Source of the DNA: Modicisalibacter radicis
GTDB taxonomy: Bacteria > Pseudomonadota > Gammaproteobacteria > Pseudomonadales > Halomonadaceae
Direction of reading: 5' to 3'
Length of the DNA stretch: 35,019 nt
NCBI RefSeq assembly: GCF_900961225.1
Contig: NZ_CAAHFN010000069.1
Coordinates: 1 to 35,019, forward strand
How positions within the stretch are numbered: the first letter of the stretch is position 1; each line of letters begins with the position of its first letter. Below are positions 1 through 7,388 of the stretch, one piece after another. The notes beneath the pieces are model-generated. The model saw nothing but the letters and a program-made list of their open reading frames with translations, was not told where the DNA came from and ran no database searches. The position numbers and the translations under genes were made by a program.

Positions 1-47
1 GCCACCAGGTGCTTCACCGCACGCCGCTTCGCTTCGGGCGTCACCAC
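1..47 (-). CDS. IS3-family transposase OrfB, N-terminal fragment (cut by window edge)
   Basis: In the -1 frame relative to orfA, the minus strand reads VVTPEAKRRAVKHLVA, the usual start of IS3 OrfB (VxPxAKREAVxHL). Two GTG codons at 47 and 44 overlap the orfA stop (GTGGTGA), giving a coupling or frameshift junction. The DDE catalytic core would lie to the left of base 1. Only about 15 codons are visible, so intactness is unknown. Confidence 0.75.
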   Translation of the reverse strand, partial: MVTPEAKRRAVKHLV

Positions 48-307
48 TTTCCCGAAACGATCTCCTTGAGCGCGGCATTGTCGAGGGCGCTTTCCGCCAG
101 CAGCTTCTTCAGTCGGGCATTCTCGCTCTCCAGCTCGCGCAGGCGCTTGGCCTCCGAGACTTCCATGCCGCTGTACTTGGCCTTCCAGCGGTAGAGGGTC
201 TGCTCGGTCACGCCGTTCTGCCGAGCCAGCTCAGCGACCGAGACGCCGCGCTCGTGGGCCTTGAGGATGCTGATGATCTGCTCTTCGGTATGTCGGTTTC
301 GCTTCAT
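41..307 (-). CDS. IS3-family transposase OrfA
   Basis: This 88-residue protein binds the ends of the insertion sequence and, by programmed frameshifting with OrfB, helps make the OrfAB transposase. Residues 1-45 form the typical HTH_Tnp_1 helix-turn-helix (KRNRHTEEQIISILKAHERG, then a VTEQTLYRWKAKY recognition helix). Residues 50-85 are the leucine-zipper-like coiled coil (SEAKRLRELESENARLKKLL) used for multimerisation. Length and order match IS3 OrfA proteins. It ends at a TGA overlapping the presumed orfB start, so expression of the catalytic part probably needs -1 frameshifting or coupling. Confidence 0.93.
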   Translation of the reverse strand: MKRNRHTEEQIISILKAHERGVSVAELARQNGVTEQTLYRWKAKYSGMEVSEAKRLRELESENARLKKLLAESALDNAALKEIVSGKW

Positions 308-387
308 CGCGAGATCTCCTGCTATCAGGGTAAACGTAGCGGAAATCTCACATTGGCGGTGGACCGGTTTCTGGGGGGAAGGTCAAT

Positions 388-416
388 TTGTCTATTCTCG
401 CTGCTCACCGCAGATA
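388..416 (+). promoter_or_regulatory. Possible promoter just outside the IS end
   Basis: TTGTCT (388-393) and CAGATA (411-416) are 17 bp apart and start 3 bp from the IS terminus. They could drive the lactonase-like gene at 498. The -10 match is poor, so this is a weak call. Confidence 0.22.
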
Positions 417-497
417 CCACGGAGCTTCTACAGTGATAGGGCACGATCCCGAGCCTCAAGCAGCTCGCAACCCAGCAATATCAACAAAAGGATGCAG

Positions 498-1529
498 ATG
501 ATGAAACTCGGACGCCGCCAGTTCCTTTCCGCCTCGGCCGCGCTGGCCGCCGCCTCGACCGCCCCCGGGCTGTTCGCGCATCAGGCCAAGTCGCCACAAC
601 CCAGCCGCTACCCGGCCGATGTCTGGCAAACCGTCGACGATCGCTTTCAGCAATTCATCCTGTTCAACACGCCGCTCGAACGCCAATGGTCCGGCGGGCT
701 GTGGCTGGAAGGCCCGGCCTGGAACGCCGTGGGCCGCTATGCCGTGTTCAGCGACATCCCGCGCGCCCTGCAGATGCGCTGGGACGAAGCCACCGGCGAG
801 GTCAGCGTGCTGCGCCACGAGGTCGGCCACTCCAATGGCAACACCTTCGATGCCCAGGGCCGGCTGGTCGCCTGCGAGCACTACCCGCCGAAAGTGGTGC
901 GCTACGAATGGGACGGTTCGACCACCGTGCTGGCCGAGGCCTACCAGGGCAAGCGCCTCAATGCGCCCAACGACCTGGTGCCGGTCGGCTCGGGCGGGAT
1001 CATCTTCACCGATCCGGGCTATGGCGCGCATGTCGACTACGAAGGCCACAAGCGCGAGCTGGAACTCGACCCCGCGGTGTACTACATCGACGACAGTCTC
1101 GATGAGCCGATCGTCCTGACCACCTCACTGTTCAAGCCCAACGGCGTCGCCCTGGGGCCGGACAAGCAGACGCTGTTCATCAGCGATACCGCGCCTTCGC
1201 ACCACCCCGACAAGCCGGCCACCATCACCCGCTGCAAGCTCTCGCCGGACTATCGGAAACTCCAGGAGGAAACGCAGATCGTCGCCAGTCCCAAGGAAAC
1301 CTACGACGGCATGGCCTGCGACGCCCAGGGCAACGTCTGGGCCGCGACCTCGGGTGGCGAGGGCATCGACGGGGTCTCGGCGTACGATCGCGACGGCACC
1401 CTGCTCGGACGCATCCTGCTGCCCGAGGTATGCGCCAACGTCTGCTTCGTCGGCGAGGATCGAAACCGCCTGCTGATGACCGCCAGCCAGTCGCTCTACA
1501 CGCTGTATACCGGCGCCAGGGGTGCCTGA
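498..1529 (+). CDS. SMP-30/gluconolactonase/LRE family protein with Tat signal
   Basis: Predicted exported sugar-lactone hydrolase of the SMP-30/gluconolactonase beta-propeller family, about 343 aa. The N-terminus has a twin-arginine motif (KLGRRQFLSAS) followed by an Ala-rich hydrophobic stretch, so the enzyme is probably folded in the cytoplasm and exported by Tat. Family landmarks are LEGPAW (metal-ligand Glu), GHSNGNTFDAQGRLVACEH, the LNAPNDLV loop (metal-ligand Asn), FTDPGYG, and a C-terminal DGMACDAQGNVWAAT segment. The frame is open upstream into the IS, but AAAAGG at 486-491 supports a start at 498 or 501. The exact lactone substrate cannot be read from sequence. The gene stands alone between the IS end and a terminator. 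Confidence 0.85.
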   Translation: MMKLGRRQFLSASAALAAASTAPGLFAHQAKSPQPSRYPADVWQTVDDRFQQFILFNTPLERQWSGGLWLEGPAWNAVGRYAVFSDIPRALQMRWDEATGEVSVLRHEVGHSNGNTFDAQGRLVACEHYPPKVVRYEWDGSTTVLAEAYQGKRLNAPNDLVPVGSGGIIFTDPGYGAHVDYEGHKRELELDPAVYYIDDSLDEPIVLTTSLFKPNGVALGPDKQTLFISDTAPSHHPDKPATITRCKLSPDYRKLQEETQIVASPKETYDGMACDAQGNVWAATSGGEGIDGVSAYDRDGTLLGRILLPEVCANVCFVGEDRNRLLMTASQSLYTLYTGARGA

Positions 1530-1564
1530 TTCAGGCATGCCGCTCGCCACAGCGCTAGCCACCG

Positions 1565-1597
1565 CCGCCCGACTGCATCGAGCACCGGGCGGTTTTC
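1565..1597 (+). terminator. Rho-independent terminator of the lactonase-like gene
   Basis: Perfect 7-bp stem CCGCCCG (1565-1571) / CGGGCGG (1586-1592), then TTTTCATT. It lies 35 bp after the stop codon at 1529. Confidence 0.7.
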
Positions 1598-1791
1598 ATT
1601 ATCGCACCCGCCATTTTCATCAGCTCGACGTGCGCTCTTGCCGCCCGCGTAGCCCCGCCGGAAGGTAGGTCATCGCGGCGGCTAATCGGGCATTCGCCCT
1701 GCTACTGCTGCTGGCACCAAGGCGTGCTCCAGTAGCCGGTGACGGCCAACCGCATCGAGTCTTCCAGACAACAACAGACAGGCGCAAAGCC
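1598..1791. other. Intergenic stretch with no recognised feature
   Basis: Between the terminator and the small ORF at 1792 I see no convincing gene on either strand. Minus-strand open frames here are Arg/Ala-rich, as expected of GC-rich noncoding frames. A promoter for the astE region would have to lie here, but no clear -35/-10 pair stands out. Confidence 0.4.
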
Positions 1792-1932
1792 ATGACACTC
1801 GAGACGTACTTCGCCCGGCGGTGGGACGACCGCAGCGCCACGAGGGCCCAGGCACAGCGCCTCCACGACGCCTTCATCGCCGGCCAGTGCTGCGCCCCCA
1901 CCGGCATCCGCGGTGTCCGACATGCTGGCTGA
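1792..1932 (+). CDS. Small ORF overlapping the start of astE (hypothetical)
   Basis: ATG at 1792 opens 46 codons (MTLETYFARRWDDRSATRAQ and on) ending in a TGA that overlaps the first codons of astE. The leader before it (ACAACAACAGACAGGCGCAAAGCC) resembles the A/C-rich leaders of other genes in this window, and the overlap would allow translational coupling to astE, which has no good Shine-Dalgarno of its own. I recognise no domain. It may be a leader ORF, the remnant of a gene, or chance. Confidence 0.3.
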   Translation: MTLETYFARRWDDRSATRAQAQRLHDAFIAGQCCAPTGIRGVRHAG

Positions 1933-2917
1933 ATGGCTGGCGCTGACACTGGACGGCGAGACATCCGACGAACGCCAGGGGCGATTGCCCTTCGCGCGGT
2001 TCGTGATTCACGCTCCCGGCATCCTCGAACTGATGCCCAGCGCCGCGCGCAGCGACGCACGGGCCTGCGTGCTGTCGGCGGGCATCCACGGCAACGAGAC
2101 GGCGCCGATCGAACTGATCGGCGAATTGCTCGCGCGGCTCGAGGCCGGCCTGCTGCGTGTCGGCGCGCCGACGCTGATTCTTCTCGGCAACATCCCCGCG
2201 CTGCGCGCCGGCGAGCGTTTCATCGCCACCAATCTCAACCGGCTGTTCGATCGCGACCAGCGCAGCGAAGGCGACGAGGCGCTGCGCGCGCGCCGGCTGA
2301 TGGCCGCGGTGGACGACTTCTACGCGCGCCACTCGCAGCCACGGCTGCACTACGATCTGCACACGGCGATCCGCGACAGCCGCTATCCGCTTTTCGCCGT
2401 CGAGCCCTATGCCGAAAACGCCGCAACCGATAGCGAGCAGTGGCGCTGGCTGGCGGCCGCCGGCATCCAGGCGGTGCTGCATCAGCATCGCCACAGCTGG
2501 ACCTTTTCGCACTACTCGCGCCACTACCACGCGGCCCAGGCGTTTACGCTGGAACTCGGCAAGGTGCGCGCTTTCGGCGACAATGATCTCGCCGCCCTGC
2601 GCCCGATGCGTCGCCTGCTCGAGGCGCTGATCGAAGGCCGCGAACCCGCCGGCACCGACCCGCAGGCCATGGCCTTCTTCCAGGTCGAGCACGAACTGAT
2701 GCGCCGGGCCGAGGACTTCAAGTTGTGTTTCGCCGACGCTACGCCGAACTTCACCGAGTTCGAGGTCGGCACCCGGCTGGCCGAAGACGCCGAGGCCGGC
2801 GACTTCGTCGTCGACCCGGCCCCACTGGCGGTGGTGTTTCCCAACGCGGCCGTCGAGATCGGCGCCCGCGCCGCGCTTCTGGTGCGTCCGACGACGCCGC
2901 CGCAGGCCGGCGGCTGA
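1922..2917 (+). CDS. astE: Succinylglutamate desuccinylase AstE
   Basis: Last enzyme of the arginine succinyltransferase (AST) pathway: hydrolyses N2-succinylglutamate to glutamate and succinate. The 331-residue M14-like zinc hydrolase shows zinc ligands H56 and E59 (GIHGNETAP), H147 (YDLHTAIRDS) and catalytic E211 (FTLELGK), and its length matches the family. ATG at 1922 aligns with the known start of AstE (x-ALTL-G); GTG at 1913 is an alternative. Other ast genes (astC, astA, astD, astB) are not in the window, so astE is separated from the rest of its pathway here. The importer directly downstream suggests uptake of arginine/ornithine linked to its breakdown. Confidence 0.95.
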   Translation: MLAEWLALTLDGETSDERQGRLPFARFVIHAPGILELMPSAARSDARACVLSAGIHGNETAPIELIGELLARLEAGLLRVGAPTLILLGNIPALRAGERFIATNLNRLFDRDQRSEGDEALRARRLMAAVDDFYARHSQPRLHYDLHTAIRDSRYPLFAVEPYAENAATDSEQWRWLAAAGIQAVLHQHRHSWTFSHYSRHYHAAQAFTLELGKVRAFGDNDLAALRPMRRLLEALIEGREPAGTDPQAMAFFQVEHELMRRAEDFKLCFADATPNFTEFEVGTRLAEDAEAGDFVVDPAPLAVVFPNAAVEIGARAALLVRPTTPPQAGG

Positions 2918-2981
2918 TGCTCGGCACGCTGTCGGCGCGGCCGACAACGGATGATGGACAACAATAAGAGAGAGGGACCCC

Positions 2982-3062
2982 ATGCCCCCGACCCAAACCT
3001 TCGACCAAAGTCGAATGACCAGACGTCACGCCGGTTCTGATCCTTGGCCGAACGCCTGTTAG
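2982..3062 (+). other. Orphan ribosome binding site with a 26-codon ORF (possible gene remnant or leader)
   Basis: A strong leader (ACAACAATAAGAGAGAGGGA, then ACCCC) precedes ATG 2982, but the frame closes after 26 codons (MPPTQTFDQSRMTRRHAGSD and on). The leader looks like a real gene start in this genome style. The ORF may be what is left of a deleted gene, or a short leader peptide before the ABC operon. No homology is recognised. Confidence 0.3.
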
Positions 3063-3065
3063 AAT
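3057..3065 (+). promoter_or_regulatory. Possible extended -10 promoter of the amino-acid ABC operon
   Basis: TG-T-TAGAAT (3057-3065) is a good extended -10 element 85 bp before the ATPase start codon. No strong -35 is seen at 17 bp, which extended -10 promoters tolerate. Confidence 0.35.
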
Positions 3066-3149
3066 CGCTGCTTTTTTCGCACCGGCCTCGTTCGCCATCT
3101 CTGTTCAACGCCGACCGCACCGGCAAGATCCGTCATTGGAGCCCGACTC

Positions 3150-3920
3150 ATGGCCGCAACTCCCCTTCCCCTGGAAGTGATCAACCTCAAGAAGCGCTTC
3201 GGCGACAACGAGGTACTCAAGGGCCTGTCGCTCAAGGCCCACAAGGGCGACGTCATCAGCATGATCGGCGCGTCCGGCTCGGGGAAAAGCACCTTCCTGC
3301 GCTGCATGAATCTGCTCGAGCAACCCAACGAGGGCGAGCTGATCGTTCACGGCGAATCGATCGACTTCAAGCAGACCCGCCGCGGTCGCGAACCCGCGAA
3401 CTGGCGTCAGGTCGAGCGCATCCGCGCCAAGCTGTCGATGGTCTTCCAGAGCTTCAATCTGTGGGCCCACATGACCCTGCTCGAGAACGTCGTCGAGGCG
3501 CCCATCCACGTGCTCGGCAAGCCCAAGAAGGAAGCCCTCGAGCACGGCCGCGCGCTGCTCGACCGGGTCGGCCTGCTCGAACGCGCCGATTATTACCCGA
3601 CCCAGATGTCCGGCGGCCAGCAACAGCGCGGGGCGATCGCCCGGGCGCTGGCCATGGAACCCGAAGTGATGCTGTTCGACGAGCCGACCTCGGCGCTCGA
3701 TCCGGAGCTGGTCGGCGACGTTCTCAAGGTCATGCGCGATCTCGCCGAAGAGGGCCGTACCATGATCGTGGTCACCCACGAGATGAGCTTCGCCCGCGAC
3801 GTCTCTAATCAGGTGATCTACCTGCATCAGGGAGTGATCGAGGAGGCCGGCGCCCCGGCCGAGGTGCTGGAAAACCCGCAGTCGGACCGCCTCAGGCAGT
3901 TCCTGGCGCCCAAGTTCTGA
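3150..3920 (+). CDS. Polar amino-acid ABC transporter ATP-binding protein (HisP/AotP type)
   Basis: Cytoplasmic ATPase that powers uptake of a basic amino acid, probably arginine/ornithine or histidine. The 256-residue protein has Walker A GASGSGKST (40-48), Q-loop FQSFNLW (99-105), signature SGGQQQRG (154-161), Walker B VMLFDE (173-178) and switch His in VVTHEMSFARD. The insertion around DFKQTRRGREPANWRQVERI is typical of the HisP/AotP/OccP subgroup. It is the first gene of a four-gene set (ATPase, permease, permease, binding protein); the next start is 22 bp downstream. The substrate is inferred from this subgroup and from astE upstream. Confidence 0.93.
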   Translation: MAATPLPLEVINLKKRFGDNEVLKGLSLKAHKGDVISMIGASGSGKSTFLRCMNLLEQPNEGELIVHGESIDFKQTRRGREPANWRQVERIRAKLSMVFQSFNLWAHMTLLENVVEAPIHVLGKPKKEALEHGRALLDRVGLLERADYYPTQMSGGQQQRGAIARALAMEPEVMLFDEPTSALDPELVGDVLKVMRDLAEEGRTMIVVTHEMSFARDVSNQVIYLHQGVIEEAGAPAEVLENPQSDRLRQFLAPKF

Positions 3921-3942
3921 GAGCAGGCTGGAGATACCCAAC

Positions 3943-4656
3943 ATGATCGACCTGCAAGGTTACGGACCTCGCCTGCTCGAGGGCGCGCTGGTCACCATCG
4001 AGCTGGCCCTGCTGTCACTGCTGGTCTCGGTGATTCTCGGTCTGCTCACCGCCAGTGCCAAGATGTCGCGCAGCTGGCTGGCACACCGTATCGCCACGCT
4101 CTACACCACGCTGATCCGCGGGGTGCCCGACCTGGTGCTGATGATGCTGTTCTTCTTCGGTGGTCAGATCGGCATCAACATGGCCACCGACTGGCTCTAC
4201 TACCAGTTCGATGTCGACATCTTCATCAACATCGATGAGTTCGTCGCCGGGGTAGCGACCATCGGCCTGATCTTCGGCGCCTATATGGGCGAGACCTTCC
4301 GCGGCGCCTTCATGGCAGTGGACAACGGTCAGATCGAGGCGGCACGCGCCTACGGCATGTCCGAATCGCTGATGTTCCGCCGGGTGCGCTTTCCGCAGAT
4401 GATGCGTCATGCGCTGCCGGGGCTGTCCAACAACTGGATGGTGCTGCTCAAGACCACGGCGCTGGTATCGGTGATCGGCCTCACCGACATGGTGCGGGTC
4501 GCCGAAGAAGCCGCCAAGGCCACCCACGAGCCATTCACCTTCCTGATTCCGGTGGCGGTGGTCTACCTGGTCATCGCCAGTCTCTCGGAATGGTTCTTCG
4601 CGCGCCTGCAGAAGCGCTATGACGTCGGCTTCGGAGGTGAAGAATGCAACAACTGA
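3943..4656 (+). CDS. Polar amino-acid ABC transporter permease (HisQ/AotQ type)
   Basis: Inner-membrane permease of the same importer, 237 aa. Residues 10-35 and 45-70 are hydrophobic helices, and three more follow. The cytoplasmic EAA loop that docks on the ATPase is clear: EAARAYGMSESLMFRRVRFP. The protein belongs to the His/Glu/Gln/Arg/opine permease family and should pair with the gene that follows. GGAG lies 9-12 bases before ATG 3943. Its 3' end overlaps the next gene by 13 bp, indicating coupled translation. Confidence 0.93.
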   Translation: MIDLQGYGPRLLEGALVTIELALLSLLVSVILGLLTASAKMSRSWLAHRIATLYTTLIRGVPDLVLMMLFFFGGQIGINMATDWLYYQFDVDIFINIDEFVAGVATIGLIFGAYMGETFRGAFMAVDNGQIEAARAYGMSESLMFRRVRFPQMMRHALPGLSNNWMVLLKTTALVSVIGLTDMVRVAEEAAKATHEPFTFLIPVAVVYLVIASLSEWFFARLQKRYDVGFGGEECNN

Positions 4657-5372
4657 ACGCCTGGTTCACCGACCTGCTGGCCGGCAACGAGATCTTTACC
4701 GCCAACACCCTCGGTTATTACGCCGATGGCCTGGCGACCACCGTACAACTGGTCTTCCTGTCGCTGATCATTGGCCTGCTCCTGGCGGTGCCAATGGCCA
4801 TCGGACGCGGCTCCAGTCGCCCCTGGATCAAGTGGCCGATCTTTTTCTACACGTACGTGTTTCGCGGCACACCGCTGCTGATCCAGCTCTACATCATCTA
4901 TTACGGCGTGGTGTTCGTGGAGGGCATTCAGGACACCTGGCTGTGGCTGATTCTCGAGGAGCCCTTCTACCCGGCGCTGATCGCCTTCACGCTGAATACC
5001 GCGGCGTACACCACCGAGATATTCCGCGGTGCGATCAAGGCCACGAACAAGGGCGAAATCGAGGCGGCGCGCGCCTATGGCATGTCGCGGGCCAAGATGA
5101 TGCGGCGAATCATCCTGCCCAGCGCCTTTCGCCGCGCCCTGCCGGCTTACGGCAATGAAGTGATCTTCATGCTGCACGCCAGCGCCATCGCCAGCGTGGT
5201 GACGATCATGGACCTGACCGGTGCGGCGCGCTTCGTCTACGCGCGCTTCTACGCCCCGTTCGATGCCTTCCTGTTCGTCGCGGCGATCTACCTGTGCCTG
5301 ACCTTCGGCATTCTCTATCTGTTCCGCTATCTCGAGAAGCGGCTACTGGCCCATCTCAGGCCACAGAACTGA
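4644..5372 (+). CDS. Polar amino-acid ABC transporter permease (HisM/AotM type)
   Basis: Second permease subunit, 242 aa, with about five membrane helices and the EAA loop EAARAYGMSRAKMMRRIILP. It forms the heteromeric channel with the upstream permease. GGAGGTG upstream of ATG 4644 lies inside the 3' end of the previous gene. The spacer to the binding-protein gene is 134 bp and carries a hairpin and a possible promoter, so the binding protein may be made at a different level from the membrane parts. Confidence 0.93.
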   Translation: MQQLNAWFTDLLAGNEIFTANTLGYYADGLATTVQLVFLSLIIGLLLAVPMAIGRGSSRPWIKWPIFFYTYVFRGTPLLIQLYIIYYGVVFVEGIQDTWLWLILEEPFYPALIAFTLNTAAYTTEIFRGAIKATNKGEIEAARAYGMSRAKMMRRIILPSAFRRALPAYGNEVIFMLHASAIASVVTIMDLTGAARFVYARFYAPFDAFLFVAAIYLCLTFGILYLFRYLEKRLLAHLRPQN

Positions 5373-5393
5373 GCGTTGACTCAAACGAGCGTT

Positions 5394-5422
5394 GGAAAAG
5401 TGTCGATCTCGGGCGCTTTTCC
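5394..5422 (+). other. Hairpin between permease and binding-protein genes
   Basis: GGAAAAGTG (5394-5402) pairs with CGCTTTTCC (5414-5422) over 9 bp including one G-T wobble, with an 11-base loop. There is no T-run after it, so it is more likely an attenuator or mRNA-stability element than a full terminator. Confidence 0.4.
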
Positions 5423-5423
5423 C

Positions 5424-5452
5424 TCTTCCGGCCCGGCGCATGGTGATATAAC
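5424..5452 (+). promoter_or_regulatory. Possible internal promoter of the binding-protein gene
   Basis: TCTTCC (5424-5429), a 17-bp spacer, and TGA-TATAAC (extended -10, hexamer 5447-5452). This would give separate, stronger expression of the periplasmic binding protein, as is common for such importers. Confidence 0.45.
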
Positions 5453-5506
5453 GTTGGCGGGTCATCGGCCAAGGCCGATCAATACAAGAAAGGGGAATTA
5501 CTGATC

Positions 5507-6277
5507 ATGAAGAAACTGCTTTCCGCCACCCTGCTGGGCGCCGCGCTGCTGGCCGGCACCGCACAGGCCCAGGACGAAACGGTGCGCCTCGCCGTCGACA
5601 TACCCTACGAGCCGATGGAATACCGTCTGCCCAGCGGCGAACTGACCGGCTTCGACATCGAGCTGGGCAATGCCCTTTGCGCAGAGATCGGCATCGACTG
5701 CGAATGGGTCGTGCAGGGCTGGGACGGCATCATTCCCGGGCTGCTTTCGCGCAAGTACGACGCCATCATGTCGTCGATGACCATCAACGACCAGCGTCGC
5801 CAGCAGGTGCTGTTCTCCGACCCGTACTTCACGCCGCCCTCGGCCTGGTTCGTGCCGGCCAGCAGCGACATCCGCACCCCCGCCAAGGAAACCCTCGAAG
5901 GCAAGAGCATCGGCGTACAGCGCGGCACCCTGCAGGACAACTACGCCACCGACATGTACGGCGATGTCGCCAACGTCAAGCGCTACTCCACCGCCGGCGA
6001 CATGGTGCTGGACATGGAATCGGATCGCCTGGACATCGTGTTCCTCGACTTTCCGGTCGGCAAGTCCACCCTGCTCGACAGCGAAGAGGGCAACTACAAG
6101 GTGGTCGGCGGGATGATCACCGAGCCCAAGAAGTACTTCGGCGACGGCTTCGGCATCGCCTTCCGTCAGCGCGACGAGGACCTGGCCCAGCAATTCAACG
6201 ACGCCCTCGCCACGCTCAAGGAAAACGGCACCTACGACGAGATCTTCGAGAAGTATTTCGGCAACAAGAAGCAGTAA
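5507..6277 (+). CDS. Periplasmic basic amino-acid binding protein (HisJ/ArgT/AotJ type)
   Basis: Solute-binding protein family 3, 256 aa, which captures the amino acid in the periplasm and delivers it to the permeases encoded upstream. Residues 1-21 are a classic Sec signal peptide with an AQA cleavage site before QDETV. The mature part shows family landmarks: IPYEPMEYRLPSGELTGFDI, the ligand-pocket SSMTINDQRRQQVLFSDPY, and the hinge region GKSIGVQRGT. AAAGGGG about 10 bases before ATG 5507 is a good ribosome site. The YxP-GFDI and S-M-I-R pattern fits arginine/ornithine/histidine binders, but the exact ligand is inferred. Confidence 0.92.
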   Translation: MKKLLSATLLGAALLAGTAQAQDETVRLAVDIPYEPMEYRLPSGELTGFDIELGNALCAEIGIDCEWVVQGWDGIIPGLLSRKYDAIMSSMTINDQRRQQVLFSDPYFTPPSAWFVPASSDIRTPAKETLEGKSIGVQRGTLQDNYATDMYGDVANVKRYSTAGDMVLDMESDRLDIVFLDFPVGKSTLLDSEEGNYKVVGGMITEPKKYFGDGFGIAFRQRDEDLAQQFNDALATLKENGTYDEIFEKYFGNKKQ

Positions 6278-6300
6278 GCGCAACCGAAATAGCGTCCGCT

Positions 6301-6330
6301 ACGCCCCGGCCGGTCCGGGGCGTTTGCTTT
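6301..6330 (+). terminator. Rho-independent terminator of the ABC operon
   Basis: Perfect 9-bp stem ACGCCCCGG (6301-6309) / CCGGGGCGT (6315-6323), 5-base loop, then TTGCTTT. It lies 24 bp after the binding-protein stop. Confidence 0.87.
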
Positions 6331-6361
6331 CCAGCCCGCCCGCCCATTCGATCCGCGACGG

Positions 6362-6390
6362 TTGGCGAGACGCATGCGGACGCCTTAATC
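6362..6390 (+). promoter_or_regulatory. Possible promoter of the corA-like gene
   Basis: TTGGCG (6362-6367), 17-bp spacer, TTAATC (6385-6390); the start codon at 6424 follows 33 bp later. Confidence 0.4.
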
Positions 6391-6423
6391 TGGGTGCACG
6401 CTACCGGATAATCAGGGACATCG

Positions 6424-7377
6424 ATGATTCGCACCTTCGAGCTGCACCGCCAGACCATCAAGGAAGTCACCGAAGAGACGCAACCGCTGGCCCGGCGCCT
6501 CGCCCAGTCAACCTGGATCGATGCCCACGAACCCGACGACGAGGAGCGCGACCGACTCAACGCCTTTCTCGCCGACGAGCTGCCTGCAGGAGAGGATGTC
6601 GAAGAGATCGAGTCCTCGGCGCGCTACTTCGTCGATGCCGACGGCATCCACGTCCATTCGCTGTTCCTCTCCCAGAGCGAGGGCCGTCACGGCAACACCA
6701 CGGTGGCCTTCATCCTGCAGCCGGAGCGGCTGATCACCTTTCGCGACTGCGAGCTCGCCGACTTTCGGCTGCTGCGGCTACGCGCGCGCAGCGGCCAGGT
6801 CGAGGCCAGCTCCGCGCAGACGCTGATGATGACCATCTTCGAACAGAAGGTGGAGAATCTCGCCGATACCCTGGAGGATATTCATCGCAAGCTGGAAGAC
6901 GTCAGTCATCTGGTGCTCGAGGAGGAGGGTTCCGATCTCGAGGACGCCATCGACCAGCTCGCCAAGCTCGAGGACAGCAACGGCAAGATCCGGCTGTGCC
7001 TGATGGATACCCAGCGTTCGGTGTCCTTCCTGATCCGCCACCTGCGCGGTCACAGCGAGATCCAGGAAACCGCCCGCGAGGTGATGCGCGACGTCGAGAC
7101 GCTGATGAGTCACACCGCCTTTCTGTTCGACAAGATCAACTTCCTGATGGACTCGACCCAGGGCTTCATCAACATCCAGCAGAACCAGATCATCAAGATC
7201 TTCTCGATCGCCGCGGTGGTGTTCCTGCCGCCGACACTGGTCGCCAGCATCTACGGCATGAACTTCGCCCACATGCCGGAACTCACCTGGCCGTTCGGCT
7301 ATCCCTTCGCGTTGGGGCTGATGGTCCTCGCCGGCGTCTCGCCGTACCTGTATTTCAAGCACAAGAACTGGCTGTGA
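6424..7377 (+). CDS. corA: CorA-family divalent cation transporter
   Basis: Inner-membrane Mg2+/Co2+ (or Zn2+) channel of the CorA family, 317 aa. The long N-terminal cytoplasmic domain (1-250) includes the acidic, helical stalk. Two C-terminal membrane helices follow, the first ending in the signature YGMNF (277-281) at the periplasmic mouth, and the protein ends in the basic KHKNWL tail. The loop after YGMNF (AHMPELTWPFGYPFA) is the usual acidic selectivity loop, close to the E. coli CorA pattern. AGGGA precedes ATG 6424. It converges with cadR, their stop codons 11 bp apart. Mg2+ is the likeliest substrate but was not tested. Confidence 0.92.
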   Translation: MIRTFELHRQTIKEVTEETQPLARRLAQSTWIDAHEPDDEERDRLNAFLADELPAGEDVEEIESSARYFVDADGIHVHSLFLSQSEGRHGNTTVAFILQPERLITFRDCELADFRLLRLRARSGQVEASSAQTLMMTIFEQKVENLADTLEDIHRKLEDVSHLVLEEEGSDLEDAIDQLAKLEDSNGKIRLCLMDTQRSVSFLIRHLRGHSEIQETAREVMRDVETLMSHTAFLFDKINFLMDSTQGFINIQQNQIIKIFSIAAVVFLPPTLVASIYGMNFAHMPELTWPFGYPFALGLMVLAGVSPYLYFKHKNWL

Positions 7378-7388
7378 CGCGCGCTTAA

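Larger units (their letters stand above)
1..385 (-). mobile_element. IS3-family insertion sequence, partial (right end only)
   Basis: The element runs off the left edge of the window. Its end at 385 reads, on the minus strand, TGACCTTCCCCCCAGAAACC, which resembles the TGACC(T)-CCCCC terminal inverted repeats of IS3-family elements. Inside it lie orfA and the first codons of orfB in the usual overlapping arrangement. The other end and any target-site duplication are outside the window, so completeness cannot be judged. The boundary at 385 is inferred from the inverted-repeat-like sequence only. Confidence 0.8.
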
